From Amycolatopsis sp. FDAARGOS 1241 (lineage in GTDB: Bacteria > Actinomycetota > Actinomycetes > Mycobacteriales > Pseudonocardiaceae), in contig NZ_CP069526.1 of the NCBI RefSeq assembly GCF_016889705.1, forward strand, positions 6,572,001 through 6,636,000: a stretch of 64,000 nt of DNA, given 5' to 3'. The notes beneath the pieces are model-generated. The model saw only the letters and a program-made list of their open reading frames with translations, was not told the origin of the DNA and did not search any database. Each line of letters starts with the position of its first letter. Position 1 is the first letter of the stretch. Shown in pieces: positions 18,076 through 27,347 of this stretch. Both the position numbers and the translations under genes were made by a program.

Positions 18076-19104
18076 TCACGAGCGGGACCGGCGCCGGCCG
18101 CGCAACGCGAACACCGTACCCAGTGCGCCCAGGACAGCGCCGAGCGCGAGCGGACCAGCCGGGTTGTGCCTCGGCGCGGCGACCGGCCGCAGTTCGGTCG
18201 GTGTCGGCGGCGGAATCGGTTTCCGCGGGGCGTCGCGCGCGGTGGCCGTCCACGCCGTGATGTACACGAGCATGCGGGCGATCAACGAGATGAAGAACAA
18301 CAGGCCGATCACCGAGCCGAACGCGACACCGGTCGGCGACACGCTGATCAAGCTCAAGTAGAAACCACCGGCCTGCTTCAGCAGCTCGAAGCCGAGCGCC
18401 GCCGCGACCGCGCCGCGCATCGCGCTGCGCCAGCCGACCCGTTCGCGCGGCAACCGCGTGAGCACCCACAGGAACACGAGCCAGTCTGCGGCCAGCGCCA
18501 GTGGCACGGACACCACCGACAGCACCGTGCGGCCCCAGCTCGTGTCCGCCACGCCGATCAGACCCAGCAGGTAGTGCCCGACGGCCGTGCCGGACACGGT
18601 GATGCCGAACGACACGAGCAGCGCTGCCGCGAGCCCCAGCAGCGCGAGCACGTCGACGGCGATCGTGCGCAGCAGCGGCTGGTCGGAGCGGTTCTGCCCG
18701 TACATCGCGGTGAGCGCGTCGCGCAGCGAGTTCATCCAGTTCCAGCCCGAATAGAGCCCGACGACGAGACCCGCGACCCCGACGCTCGTGCGCTGCTCCA
18801 CGAAGCCCGTCAGCAGCTCCGCGGCTTTGTCGCCGAGCGAGCCCGGGAGCGTGCCGGAGATCGCGTGCAGCAACTGGTCGAGCAGCTGCGGCTGCGAAGC
18901 CAGCACGAAGCCCCCGACCGAGGACGCCAGCATCAGGATCGGCACGAGCGAGAGCAGGCTGAAGTAGGTGATCGACGCGACGTAGTGGTAGCCGCCGTAG
19001 TCGAAGTACCGGTTCGTCGCGAGGGCGAGGTGGTCGAGCCACCGGTACCGGGCACGCGCGCGGGCCCACCGGCTCGGCCCAGGCAATTCACGGTTCACGG
19101 TCAC
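18076..19104 (-). CDS. YihY/BrkB-family inner membrane protein
   Basis: This 342 aa protein has about six transmembrane helices and the family motif YVASITYFSLLSLVPILMLA near residue 45. GWRSAMRGAVAAALGFELLKQAGGFYLSLI and the AFGSVIGLLFFISLIARMLVYITAW end are also characteristic (key residues G, E, K and S). A Pro-rich cytoplasmic tail and a final hydrophobic helix follow. BrkB-like proteins are integral membrane proteins without a settled biochemical function. The GTG start overlaps nothing, and the upstream gap is 43 bp. Confidence 0.88.
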   Translation of the reverse strand: MTVNRELPGPSRWARARARYRWLDHLALATNRYFDYGGYHYVASITYFSLLSLVPILMLASSVGGFVLASQPQLLDQLLHAISGTLPGSLGDKAAELLTGFVEQRTSVGVAGLVVGLYSGWNWMNSLRDALTAMYGQNRSDQPLLRTIAVDVLALLGLAAALLVSFGITVSGTAVGHYLLGLIGVADTSWGRTVLSVVSVPLALAADWLVFLWVLTRLPRERVGWRSAMRGAVAAALGFELLKQAGGFYLSLISVSPTGVAFGSVIGLLFFISLIARMLVYITAWTATARDAPRKPIPPPTPTELRPVAAPRHNPAGPLALGAVLGALGTVFALRGRRRSRS

Positions 19105-19147
19105 TGTCTACCCAGCCGGGGCCGGGTTTGTCGCAGCGGACACGCGA

Positions 19148-19927
19148 TCAGCCCAGGACCACCGGTTTGCCCGGGTCATCGGGTGGTAGCGCGCCGTCGG
19201 CCGTCGCGAAGACGGTGGCGCCGAGGAAGTCGAGCTCGCAGCCGAGCGGGGTGAGGAACGCGGTGTCCGCGGCGTCGCGGCCGGTGGCGATCCGCAGCAT
19301 CGTCCGGCGCGATGCCCGGCGGGTCGCGTCGAACACCAGCCAGCGGCCGCCGACGCCGGCCTCGAACACGGCGTGGAAGTCCATCGGCACCAGGCCGGGA
19401 GCGTAGACGGTGGTGAACCGGGCGGGGATGCCCGCGACCCGGCACAGGGTGATGCACGCGTGGGCGAAGTCGCGGCAGGAACCGACCCCCGCACGCAGGA
19501 CTTCGGCGGCGTCGCGGCCTTCGCGGGCGCTCGCGACGTAGTCGAGGCGTTCGTGCACGTGGTCGGTGATGGCGTGCACGCGGGCGCGGTCGTCGGTGTG
19601 CCGCGCCAGGTCGAGCCCGGGCATGCGGTCGGCCGGGCAGTAGCGGCTCGGGCGGGTGTAGCGAGCGAGGTCCGCGAGCGTGACCGGTTCGGCGGCGGAG
19701 CGGTGCAGGGTGCGTTCGCCGTGGTAGGTGACGCGGTGCTCGCCCGCTTCGAGGTCGAACACCTCCGCGCGCGTGCCGTGGTCGAGCTCGGCGGCGCGGG
19801 GACTGCCGGCGCCGGACACGGCCAGCTCGTCGGCGTCCGCGTGCACGGCGGCGACCGAGATCGCGGCGAGGCCGGGTTTCGTCACCCGGACGCCGAACTC
19901 GACGTCGACGCACACGCGGTGGGTCAC
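19148..19927 (-). CDS. Transglutaminase-like domain protein
   Basis: This 259 aa protein has an N-terminal beta-rich domain and a transglutaminase/protease-like core. The catalytic triad is visible as Cys in RAGVGSCRDFAHA (about residue 150), His in PMDFHAVFEAG (about 182) and Asp in LVFDATR (about 199). In bacteria such proteins are usually cysteine peptidases or amidases rather than cross-linkers. The GTG start is the first in frame. It precedes the BrkB gene on the same strand, and no functional link is apparent. Confidence 0.85.
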   Translation of the reverse strand: MTHRVCVDVEFGVRVTKPGLAAISVAAVHADADELAVSGAGSPRAAELDHGTRAEVFDLEAGEHRVTYHGERTLHRSAAEPVTLADLARYTRPSRYCPADRMPGLDLARHTDDRARVHAITDHVHERLDYVASAREGRDAAEVLRAGVGSCRDFAHACITLCRVAGIPARFTTVYAPGLVPMDFHAVFEAGVGGRWLVFDATRRASRRTMLRIATGRDAADTAFLTPLGCELDFLGATVFATADGALPPDDPGKPVVLG

Positions 19928-19954
19928 CCGGTCATCATGCCGGTTTCCGCCGGA

Positions 19955-21196
19955 TCAGGCGTAGCGGACCTGGTAGTGCTTGATGCCGTTGAGCCAGCTC
20001 GAGCGCAGCCGCTGCGGTGGGGCGGCCTCGGTGATCCCGGGCATGACGTCGGCGATCGCGTTGAAGATGAGGTCGATCTCCAGGCGCGCGAGGTTGGCGC
20101 CGAGGCAGTAGTGCGAGCCGGTGCCGCCGAAGCCGACGTGGGGGTTGTCCTCGCGGAACACGTCGAACCGCCCGGGGTCGTCGAAGACTTCGGGGTCGAA
20201 GTTGGCGGCGCTGTAGAACATGCCGACGCGGTCACCCTTGCGGATGAGCGCGGCGCCGAGTTCGGTGTCGCGCGTAGCGGTGCGCTGGAACGCGACGACG
20301 GGCGTGGCCCAGCGGACGATCTCGTCGGGCGCGGTCTTGGGACGGGCGTCGCGGTAGGCCGCCCACTGGCCGGGGTGGTCGAGGAAGGCCTTCATGCCGT
20401 GGGTGATGGCGTTGCGGGTGGTCTCGTTGCCCGCGACGGCCAGCAGTATCACGAAAAACCCGAACTCGTCGGAGCCGAGGGCTTCACCGTCGACGTCGGC
20501 CTGCACGAGCTTGGTGACGATGTCGTCGACCGGGCAGCGGCGGCGCTCCTCGGCCATGTTCCAGGCGTACCCGACGAGTTCGGCCGACGCGGTGAGGGGT
20601 TCGAGCTCGTACTCGGGGTCGTCGTAGGCGACCATCTGGTTGGACCAGTCGAAGATCTTCATGCGGTCTTCCTGCGGGACGCCGATGAGCTCGGCGATGG
20701 CCTGCAGGGGCAGCTCGCAGGCGACGTCGGTGACAAAATCGCCTTCGCCCTTTTTTTGCGCTTCGGCCACGATGCGCTCGGCCCGGTCGCGCAGGGTGTC
20801 TTCGAGCTTGGCGATGGACCGCGGCGTGAAGCCCTTCGAGACGATGCGGCGCAGCTTGGTGTGCTGCGGGGCGTCCATGTTGAGCAGCACCAGGCGGTTG
20901 GCGTCGAGGTTCTCCGCCGTCATCTGGTCGTCGAAGCGGATGATGGCGGTCTTCTCCCACGACGAGTAGAGCTCGCTGTCACGGGAGACCTCTTTGACGT
21001 CGGCGTGGCGGGTGACGACCCAGTAACCGTCGTCACCGAAGCCGGCGGTGTTGGGGCGCTGCGGGTTCCACCACACGGGTGCCGTTCGGCGGAGCTCGGC
21101 GAACTCCTCCAGGGGCAAGCGGTTCGCGTAGAGGTCCGGGTCCGTGAAGTCGAAACCGGCGGGCAAGAGCGGAGCGGCCAAGGCTGCCTCCAGCAC
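19955..21196 (-). CDS. cyp125: Steroid C26-monooxygenase, CYP125 family cytochrome P450
   Basis: This 413 aa soluble P450 follows M. tuberculosis CYP125A1 closely over its whole length: PAGFDFTDPDLYANRLP at the start, LNMDAPQHTKLRRIVSKGFTPR, the I-helix oxygen motif VAGNETTRN (near 255), the ExxR region DEIVRWATPVVAFQRTA, the heme loop FGGTGSHYCLGANLARLEI (near 355-373) and RLRSSWLNGIKHYQV at the end. CYP125 oxidizes the cholesterol/cholestenone side-chain terminus. It is intact although neighbouring steroid genes are broken. A KstR-type operator lies 25 bp before its GTG, facing a divergent fadA5 pseudogene as in mycobacteria. Confidence 0.93.
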   Translation of the reverse strand: MLEAALAAPLLPAGFDFTDPDLYANRLPLEEFAELRRTAPVWWNPQRPNTAGFGDDGYWVVTRHADVKEVSRDSELYSSWEKTAIIRFDDQMTAENLDANRLVLLNMDAPQHTKLRRIVSKGFTPRSIAKLEDTLRDRAERIVAEAQKKGEGDFVTDVACELPLQAIAELIGVPQEDRMKIFDWSNQMVAYDDPEYELEPLTASAELVGYAWNMAEERRRCPVDDIVTKLVQADVDGEALGSDEFGFFVILLAVAGNETTRNAITHGMKAFLDHPGQWAAYRDARPKTAPDEIVRWATPVVAFQRTATRDTELGAALIRKGDRVGMFYSAANFDPEVFDDPGRFDVFREDNPHVGFGGTGSHYCLGANLARLEIDLIFNAIADVMPGITEAAPPQRLRSSWLNGIKHYQVRYA

Positions 21197-21220
21197 GGGA
21201 TCGGCGGTGATTCGCGCACT

Positions 21221-21234
21221 GCAACACGTTCTAC
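21221..21234. promoter_or_regulatory. KstR-type operator before cyp125
   Basis: TGCAACACGTTCTA matches the KstR consensus TNNAACNNGTTNNA exactly. It lies 25 bp upstream of the cyp125 start in the divergent promoter region. Confidence 0.72.
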
Positions 21235-21374
21235 GAGCCAGTAGAGCATACGGTGTTAACTCACGGAACCCAATTGGGTGATACCCGTTTACTTTACCGA
21301 TTCCGTCCAGGTGAACGAGCGCTCAGTCGGGGAAGATCGAAATATTGAGACAGCTGGGGATTCATGCTTCTTGG

Positions 21375-21388
21375 TGTAACGCGTTCTA
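21375..21388. promoter_or_regulatory. KstR-type operator before the fadA5 remnant
   Basis: TGTAACGCGTTCTA matches TNNAACNNGTTNNA exactly and ends 38 bp before the GTG of the thiolase pseudogene. Preservation of both divergent operators indicates that the locus was a KstR-controlled pair. Confidence 0.72.
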
Positions 21389-21426
21389 GTTTGAGATGGT
21401 TTTCAATGGTGGACGAAGGGGTTCTG

Positions 21427-22536
21427 GTGCGCGAACCAGTGATCGTGGCGGCGGTGCGCCACGCCGATCGGCAAACGCGGCGGCCTGCTTTCCGGCCTGC
21501 AAGCGGCCGAACTCCTGGGCGCGGCGCTCCGCGCGGTGGGGGAACGCGGCGGAGTCGATCCGGCTCAGGTGGAGCAGGTCATCGGGGACGCGGTGACCCA
21601 GGCTGGCAACCTGACCCGCACGGCGTGGCTGCACACCGGCCTCCGCAAGGCGACGGGCGCCACGATCGACACGCAGTGCGGCTCCGCGCAGCAGGCCGCA
21701 CCTGGTGGCGGGGTTGATCGCGGTGGGCGCGATTACGACCGGCATGGCGTGCGGGGCCGAGTCCATGCGCGGGGTGCCGCTCGGCGCGAACCGGAGCGAC
21801 GCGGTGGGCACGCCGCGGCCGCCGTCGTGGTCCATCGACCTGCCGAACCAGTACGCGGCCGCGGAACGCATCGCCGTCCACCGCGGCTTGACTTGCCGAG
21901 GTGGACGCGTTCGGCGCCGCCTCGCAACGGAAACCCACGGCGGTGTGCGCGGCGGCGCACTTCGGCCGGGGGATCGTGCTGCTGAAGGACCCGGTGTCGG
22001 GCGAGACCCGGCTGGTGGCGCGAGGTCAGGGCTTGCGGAAGACCACTGTGGACGGTATGGCGCGCCTGAAGCCCGTACTCGAGGACGGTGTCCACACGGC
22101 CGGCATGTCGTCGCAGATCTCGTACGGCGCGGCCGCGTTGCTGATCGTGGACGCCGCGCCGGCCCGGTCACTGGTCCTGCGCCCGCATCTTGGCCGAGGC
22201 GCTGGTCGGCGCGAAGCCCTTCTACCCTTCTGGACGGCCCGATCCAGGCGACCTTTCGCGTGCTCGCGTCGGCGGGCATGACGATCGGCGACCCGGACCT
22301 GTACGAGGTCGACGAAGCGTTCGCCTCGGTTGTCCTCTCCGGGCAATCGGTGTACCAGCCGGACCTCTCGCGCGTGAACGTCGACGGCGGCGCCATCGCC
22401 CTCGGCCACCGCGTCGGCTCCACCGGCGCCCGCCTGCTCACCACAGCGCTGCACGAACTCGAACGCCGCGACCGCCCTCATCACCATGTGCTCCGGCGGC
22501 GCCACGTCCACCGCGACGATCATCGAACGCCTGTGA
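21427..22536 (+). pseudogene. fadA5: Steroid thiolase FadA5, multiply frameshifted
   Basis: A full-length thiolase can be followed only by changing frames. The pieces are VREPVIVAAVR; GKRGGLLSGLQAAELLGAAL; VEQVIGDAVTQAG; TQCGSAQQA (active Cys region); [55 protein letters not shown]; and a final ALITMCSGGATSTATIIERL ending at 22536. At least five frame changes are needed. FadA5 removes acetyl-CoA from the cholesterol side chain. It lies divergent from intact cyp125, the same arrangement as Rv3545c/Rv3546 in M. tuberculosis. A start at GTG 21427 with an upstream GAAGGGG is plausible for the ancestor. Confidence 0.82.
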
Positions 22537-22587
22537 CGACCGAGCTTCCGCCGGCCACGAAATCCGTGACGGACTTACGCTGAGGCG

Positions 22588-22950
22588 ATGAAACTGACCG
22601 CAACCGTGATCGGCGCCCCCGACCCGCGGGCGCTGGCGACGTTCTACCAAGCCCTCCTCGGCTGGCCCCTCGGCGCGGACGAGGCGGACTGGGTCACCCT
22701 CCGCCCACCTCACGGCGGGGCCGGCCTGTCGTTCCAGCTGGAACGCGAACTCGTGCCCCCGGTGTGGCCACCGAAGCCCGGCTACCAGCAGATGATGCTC
22801 CACCTCGACATCGAGGCGGACGACCTCGCGAAGGCCGGCGCGAAAGCCGTCGCGGCCGGCGCACGGCTGGCGGAGTTCCAGCCCCAGGAACACGTCCGCG
22901 TCTACCTCGACCCCGCCGGCCACCCGTTCTGCCTGTGGGCCCAGCCCTGA
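22588..22950 (+). CDS. VOC-superfamily (glyoxalase-like) protein
   Basis: This 120 aa protein has two beta-alpha-beta-beta-beta modules: an N-terminal IGAPDPRALATFYQALLGWPLG and a C-terminal MLHLDIEADDLAKAG...VYLDPAGHPFCLWAQ. It matches the short actinobacterial VOC proteins that can be dioxygenases, glyoxalases or binding proteins. The usual His/Glu metal ligands are only partly visible, so enzymatic activity is uncertain. The start is the only ATG in a sensible position, 51 bp after the thiolase remnant. Confidence 0.85.
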   Translation: MKLTATVIGAPDPRALATFYQALLGWPLGADEADWVTLRPPHGGAGLSFQLERELVPPVWPPKPGYQQMMLHLDIEADDLAKAGAKAVAAGARLAEFQPQEHVRVYLDPAGHPFCLWAQP

Positions 22951-23008
22951 CCGGTCCGCACCGGCGCGGAGTGTTCACGCCCACGACCGAGCAGGGCGCC
23001 CCGCCGGC

Positions 23009-23623
23009 TCACGACAACGGCTCGGTGACGACGCCGGGTGGCATCCGCTCCGGTTCGCGCAGCCACACCGCGGCGAAGGCGTGGGCGAGCCGCTTCGGAA
23101 CTTCGGCCTGCGCGCCACCTCCGTGGAAGTCGATGGTGACCAGGGTGGCGTCGACGTCCCAGCGGACGCGGCGCAGCAGCTTCGCGTAATCCGCGCTCTT
23201 GGACACGAAACCGAGGACCCGCCGGGTACCGAGGCGCTGCACCTCGTACTGGATCGCGGCCTCGAGGGTGCCGGGCGGCCAGTCGCGCAAGCGGAGTTTC
23301 CGGTCGTAGCACGCGATCGGCTCGTCCGCCCTCGCGACGCCGTAGCCACCGCTGAGGATGAGCAGCCGTCCGGACGCCGCGGCGTCGGGCAGCGCGTCGC
23401 CGACGTGCCGGTAGAAGTGGCCCCGGTAGCGCTGCCAGGCAGGTAGCTGGGTCCGGTCGTCGACAACCGAGCGGGGCAGGAGGTCCGCGCGAGCCCGGAG
23501 CAGGTCTTCGGGCCAATCCGCGCGAGCCGCCGTGCGTGGGCTGCCGCCGGTGACCTTGGCCTTCGACGGCCCGATGATCAGCAGGGTGCCGGGCTCGTCG
23601 ACCAGGTCTTCCGCCAGACGCAT
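23009..23623 (-). CDS. Protein of unknown function, YaaA/DUF6884-like
   Basis: This protein of about 204 aa contains LLIIGPSKAKVTGG near the N-terminus, a central GRLLILSGGYGVARADEPIACYD block and a C-terminal YAKLLRR...ATLVTIDFHGGG region. The central pattern (hydrophobic strand, SGGYG or SAKYG, D-x-PI, YD) recalls the YaaA and DUF6884 proteins, some of which bind DNA or respond to oxidative damage; this is a weak resemblance. The ATG at MRLAEDLVDEP was chosen. A GTG start at 23677 would add 18 residues and cannot be excluded. Confidence 0.6.
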   Translation of the reverse strand: MRLAEDLVDEPGTLLIIGPSKAKVTGGSPRTAARADWPEDLLRARADLLPRSVVDDRTQLPAWQRYRGHFYRHVGDALPDAAASGRLLILSGGYGVARADEPIACYDRKLRLRDWPPGTLEAAIQYEVQRLGTRRVLGFVSKSADYAKLLRRVRWDVDATLVTIDFHGGGAQAEVPKRLAHAFAAVWLREPERMPPGVVTEPLS

Positions 23624-23770
23624 GCCCGCATTGAACCACCCCTGAGGGCCGCGACCGCACACTCGACCTGCGGCCACGCCGAACTCAGCCGGGTCGGTTG
23701 ATATCCGAACCCCGCTCAGGCTCGACCTCGCGCCGGACCCGACTGGTAACCGCGCCGTGCCGTGAAAAAC

Positions 23771-24259
23771 TCAGCCCAGCACAGTCTTCTCCACTGGCCC
23801 GTTGTCTGGGCGGGCGAAGCGGACCCAGGCGCCGCCGTCGTGCCAGGATTCGATGAAGAGGGTGTTGTCGGCGACCCACGTGTACACCGCTTCTTGGATG
23901 TCGAGGTGGAACAGGTGGCTCGGGGCCTCCACGCCGAGGCGGGCGAGTACGTCCGCCTCGGTGATCTCCGCCGCGACGCCCGCGAGTTTGGCATCGCCCT
24001 CTCCGCCGTCTTCGATGCCCGGGTAGGCGTGCAACGCGAACCGGCCGTCGCGGCGGAGGTCGCGAGCCTTGAGGGCGCCGAGCATCGAGCCGATGTACAG
24101 ACGGCCGTCGTCGCGGAAGTCGACCTCGGAGCCGCTCACGCGGGGTGAGCCGTCGCGGCGCAGGGTCGCCAGGACGTGCGATTCGCCGGCCGTGAAGCGT
24201 CTGTGCACGTGGTCCGCAAGCGAGGGAGCCGCCGCCGCGAAGGTCTGCCAAGTGGTCAT
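23771..24259 (-). CDS. Pyridoxamine 5'-phosphate oxidase-family protein
   Basis: This 162 aa FMN-binding split-barrel protein contains FTAGESHVLATLRRDGSPRVSG, LYIGSMLGALKARDLRRDGRFALHAYP and the C-terminal ALFI-type segment WVADNTLFIESWHDGGAWVRF. Small PPOX-fold proteins of this kind often use F420, FMN or heme; the cofactor here is not determined. The reading frame runs upstream into an SDR remnant (PEPVYGAQVLSV), so the ATG at MTTWQTF was taken as the start. The ribosome-binding site is weak. Confidence 0.82.
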   Translation of the reverse strand: MTTWQTFAAAAPSLADHVHRRFTAGESHVLATLRRDGSPRVSGSEVDFRDDGRLYIGSMLGALKARDLRRDGRFALHAYPGIEDGGEGDAKLAGVAAEITEADVLARLGVEAPSHLFHLDIQEAVYTWVADNTLFIESWHDGGAWVRFARPDNGPVEKTVLG

Positions 24260-24284
24260 GCGCGCCAGTGAAGCACTCCGCACC

Positions 24285-24945
24285 GACAATACTTGAGCGC
24301 CGTACACCGGTTCGGGTGAGGTCGCGGCTAGCAGCGCAGCCACCGAGAGCCCCAGCTCCGCGGCTTCCCCGGGATCCCTTGTCCCGCGCCGGACCGTGAC
24401 GTCAGCCGTCCGCCACCGCCACGCGCCCACCGTCCACTTCGAACACCCGCACGGCCACGCCACCGGATTCGAGGGAACCCGGCCACACTCCCAACGGCGA
24501 CATGTTTTCCGGTGCCATCGCGTCGAATCCCGACGCCGGCCCCGCCATGTCGAACGTCCCCTCCGTCATCCGCGTCCGCGCGGCAGGAGCGATCGTGTGC
24601 ACCGTGACGCCGAAGCGCCCCAGCTCCGCCGCGGCCACCTAAGCGAGCCCCAGGATCCCCGCCTTCGCCGCCGAATAGCGGGCTTGCCCGACGCTGCCCA
24701 GCAGCCCCGGCGCCCGAGCTGGTCATCACCACCCGCGCCTCTCGCGGCCGTCCTGCCTTCGCCTCGGCACGCCAGTACTCCGCCGCGTGCCGCAACGGCG
24801 CGAAGTGTCCCTTCGAGTGCACCTGCACCACCGCGTCCCACTCGTGCTCCGCCATCTTCACCGACATCCGGTCCCGTAGGAACCCGGCGTTGAGCACTAG
24901 CACCTCCAGCGAACCGAACGCCGCCCCCGCCGCGGACACCAGCCG
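24285..24945 (-). pseudogene. Short-chain dehydrogenase (Rv3548c-like), frameshifted
   Basis: Pieces include SLEVLVLNAGFLRDRMSVKMAEHEWDAVVQVHSKGHFAPLRHAAEYWRAE (key residues NAG, R and H), ARVVMTSSGAG, a YSAAKAG catalytic motif in another frame, then AAAELGRFGVTVHTIAPAARTRMTEGTFDM and VAVRVFEVDGGRVAVADG. The C-terminal segment DPGEAAEL...SPEPVYGAQ returns in a third frame at about 24290-24380. Start and glycine loop are lost. Together with the neighbouring SDR and the ipd remnants this mirrors the Rv3548c-Rv3553 block of the mycobacterial cholesterol region. Confidence 0.75.
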
Positions 24946-25160
24946 CGCGGCGCCCGTTCGACGGCGAGCGTCACCGTGAGGTTGTCCAGCCCCGCTTTCG
25001 CCGCGCCGTACGCCGCTGTCCGCGGTGACGGCCGCAAAGCGCTGACACTGCTGACGTTGACGATCACGCCGCCCGTTACCGCTGCATCACGGCGTTCGCC
25101 GCCTGCACCATGCCCAGCGTCGCCAGGAGGTTGAGCGCCACGACCTTTTCGTGCGCGGCG
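24946..25160 (-). pseudogene. Second SDR fragment (Rv3549c-like)
   Basis: On the minus strand VVALNLLATLGMVQAANAVMQR is followed, with a frame change, by GGVIVNVSSVSALRPSPRTAAYGAAKAGLDNLTVTLAVERAP. This contains the SDR catalytic Ser and YGAAK motifs. Both the cofactor-binding N-terminus and the C-terminal third are absent. It abuts the other SDR remnant on one side and the ipdB remnant (opposite strand) on the other, consistent with deletions on both sides. Confidence 0.7.
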
Positions 25161-25213
25161 GTCCCGGCAACACCGCGGACGACCGCACGAGCTAGTGGAT
25201 CCACGGCACAGCC

Positions 25214-25530
25214 GGCGCGGGTTCGTGGCCCGCGTGGCCGTGGTGTCCGGCGTCGGCTACCCCCGGGCGCGGGCGCTTTCCCCGCCCTACCATGACGTCC
25301 ACCGCGTCGTGACCAACCTGGACGTGCTCGACTTCGGCGGCACCGGGCACGCACCACGACTGCCGCACACCCATCCGGGCGTGTGCGTCGACGAGGTCCT
25401 CGCCGCGACCTCGTTCCGGCTCGACGCGGCGGAAACGCGGCCGACGCGCGAGCCCACCGGCGAAGAGCTGGCACTGCTGCGCGACCTGCTGGATCCGAAG
25501 TCGCTGCGGGACAAGGAAGTCTCGTCGTGA
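25214..25530 (+). pseudogene. ipdB: CoA-transferase beta subunit IpdB, 3' fragment
   Basis: The last 100 or so codons of IpdB (about 250 aa in mycobacteria) survive: VVSGVGYPRARAL, VHRVVTNLDVLDFGGTGHAPRLPHTHPGV (key residues N, DFGG and HPGV) and the end LLRDLLDPKSLRDKEVSS. IpdAB opens the last steroid ring. The stop overlaps the start of the ipdC remnant (GTGA), so the operon junction is preserved although the 5' part and the expected ipdA and echA20 genes upstream are gone. No start or ribosome-binding site is present. Confidence 0.8.
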
Positions 25531-26537
25531 AGGCCGCGTGCGCCACCCCGTGGCGCAGACCGGCATGGGCTGGGTCGCGGACCAGGCCTGGTGTCCGCGA
25601 CGGCGGAAGCGGGCGGCCTCGGCATCCTCGCGTCCGCCACCATGACCTACGACGAACTCGCCGCCGCGGTCAAGGAAACAAAGGAGCCGCACGGAGAACC
25701 CGTTCGGCGTCAACCTCCGGGCCGACGTCGAAGACGCCGGCCGGCGCGGCGACCTGCTCATCGCCGAAGGCGTGCGCGTCGCGTCCTTCGCGCTCGCGCC
25801 GAAGCGTGAGCTGATCACGAAGGTCAAGGACCACGGGATCGTCGTGCTGCCGTCGGGCGGCGCGGCTCGCCACGCGGGGGAAAGTGGCGGCGTGAGGCGT
25901 CGATGCCGTGGTTGTGCGGGGCGGCGAGGGCGGTGGCCACACCGGCGGCGTCGCGACGACGTTGCTGCTGCCCGCGGTCCTCGACGCGATCGACATCCCG
26001 GTGGTCGCGGCGGGCGGCTTCTTCACGGCCGCGGGCCGGCGGCCGGGCGAGCCTACAGCGCGGCCGGGATCGCGATGGGCACGCGGTTCCTGCTCACGCG
26101 TGCAAGCACCGTCCCGCACGCCGTGAAGCGGCACTACCTCGAAGTCGACCTCGGTGGCACCGTGGTGACGCGCAAGGTCGACGGGATGCCGCATCACGAC
26201 ACACTCGAAAAGTCCGGGCCACTCACCGGGTTCGTGCGCGCCGCCGTGAACGCCGCGCGATTCCGGCGGCTGAGCGGGCTTTCGTCGGGCGCGCTCGTGC
26301 GCGAACGCCTGCGGCTGCGCCACGGCGGTCGCACCGGGCGCAGGTGCTGATGGCCGCGAACATACCGGTGCTGCTGCGCGCGGGTCCGTCGACGGTGGTC
26401 CGGCAGCGGGGGTACTGGCGTCGGGGCGGATCGCCGGCCTGCTGCGCGACCTGCCGCCGGTCGCGGACTTGATCGAGGGGATCGTGGCCGACGCGGAGGC
26501 GATCCTGCGCCGCCTCGACAACGGCTGTTGTGCTTGA
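25527..26537 (+). pseudogene. ipdC: IpdC-type enoyl-CoA reductase (nitronate monooxygenase fold), frameshifted
   Basis: Nearly the whole of a protein of about 355 aa can be traced in changing frames: CVRHPVAQTGMGWVADQ, EAGGLGILASATMTYDELAAAVKE, NPFGVNLRADVEDAG, EGVRVASFALAPKRELI, RGGEGGGHTGGVATTLLLPAVLDAI with VVAAGGFF, AGIAMGTRFLLTRASTVPHAVKRHYL, VLMAANIPVLLRAG and IAGLLRDLPPVADLIEGIVADAE. At least five frameshifts occur. IpdC is an FMN enzyme acting on steroid rings C/D. It is directly coupled to the ipdB fragment, as in Rv3552-Rv3553. Confidence 0.83.
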
Positions 26538-26546
26538 CTTCAAGGC

Positions 26547-27347
26547 ATGATCCCGGAAAGCCGCTGCCCGGTCGCGGAGGGCGAGCTCGCCGTCCGCATC
26601 GGCGGCGAGGGCCCGATGCTGCTGCTCATCCCCGGCGGGACCGGGGGCGCCGACGCGTACCGCGCGCTCACCAAGCAGCTGCAGACGGACCACACCGTGG
26701 TCACCTACGACCGCCGCGGGCATTTCGCCAGCACCGACACGACCACGGGCCCGGTGCCCGTTTCGCTGCAGGCGGACGACGCACTGGCGGTGCTCGACCA
26801 CGTCGGCGCCGGGCCGATCCCCGTGTTCGGCACCAGCGCCGGGGCACTCATCGGCCTCGATCTCGTGGCCCGCCACCCCGGCCGTGTGTCCGTGCTGGTC
26901 GCGCACGAACCGCCGGCCGTGCAGCTGATGCCCGACGCCACGGGCTGGCTCGAAGCCGCGCACGAACAGGTGCGGCTGGCCCGTTCGGGTGACCTCATGA
27001 GCGCCGTGACTCGCTTCTCCGACGGGATCGCGGGCGCCGCGCTGCCCGACCTGCCGCACCTGCGGCTCCCCCACGAAGCCGACTGGCTGCGGCTGTTCGA
27101 CCGCGAGCTCACGGAGTTCTTCGACTACCTGCCCGACCTGCGCGCGCTGCGGCGGGCGAGCACCGAGATCGTGCCCGTGGCCGGCGAGGGCAGCCGCGGC
27201 CGCTACCACTACCAGCCGGCGAAGATCCTCGCGCTCGAGCTGGGCCTGCCGTTCGCGGAAGTGCCCGGCGCGCACCTCGCGCCGCAGCGCAACGCGCCGA
27301 AGTTCGCCGCGGCGTTGCGCGAACTGCTGTCGTCGGTCACCGACTGA
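26547..27347 (+). CDS. Alpha/beta hydrolase
   Basis: This 266 aa alpha/beta-fold hydrolase has the oxyanion segment LLLIPGGTGGADAYRAL (HG replaced by PGG), the D-R-R-G-H motif, the nucleophile elbow VFGTSAGALIG (Ser about 95), and a C-terminal PGAHLAPQRNAPKFAAALREL with the probable catalytic His. Gly rather than Trp or Leu around the oxyanion hole suggests a small esterase. It starts 9 bp after the ipdC pseudogene. Its reading frame is intact, and its ATG lacks a strong Shine-Dalgarno. It abuts the convergent P450 gene with no spacer. Confidence 0.86.
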   Translation: MIPESRCPVAEGELAVRIGGEGPMLLLIPGGTGGADAYRALTKQLQTDHTVVTYDRRGHFASTDTTTGPVPVSLQADDALAVLDHVGAGPIPVFGTSAGALIGLDLVARHPGRVSVLVAHEPPAVQLMPDATGWLEAAHEQVRLARSGDLMSAVTRFSDGIAGAALPDLPHLRLPHEADWLRLFDRELTEFFDYLPDLRALRRASTEIVPVAGEGSRGRYHYQPAKILALELGLPFAEVPGAHLAPQRNAPKFAAALRELLSSVTD

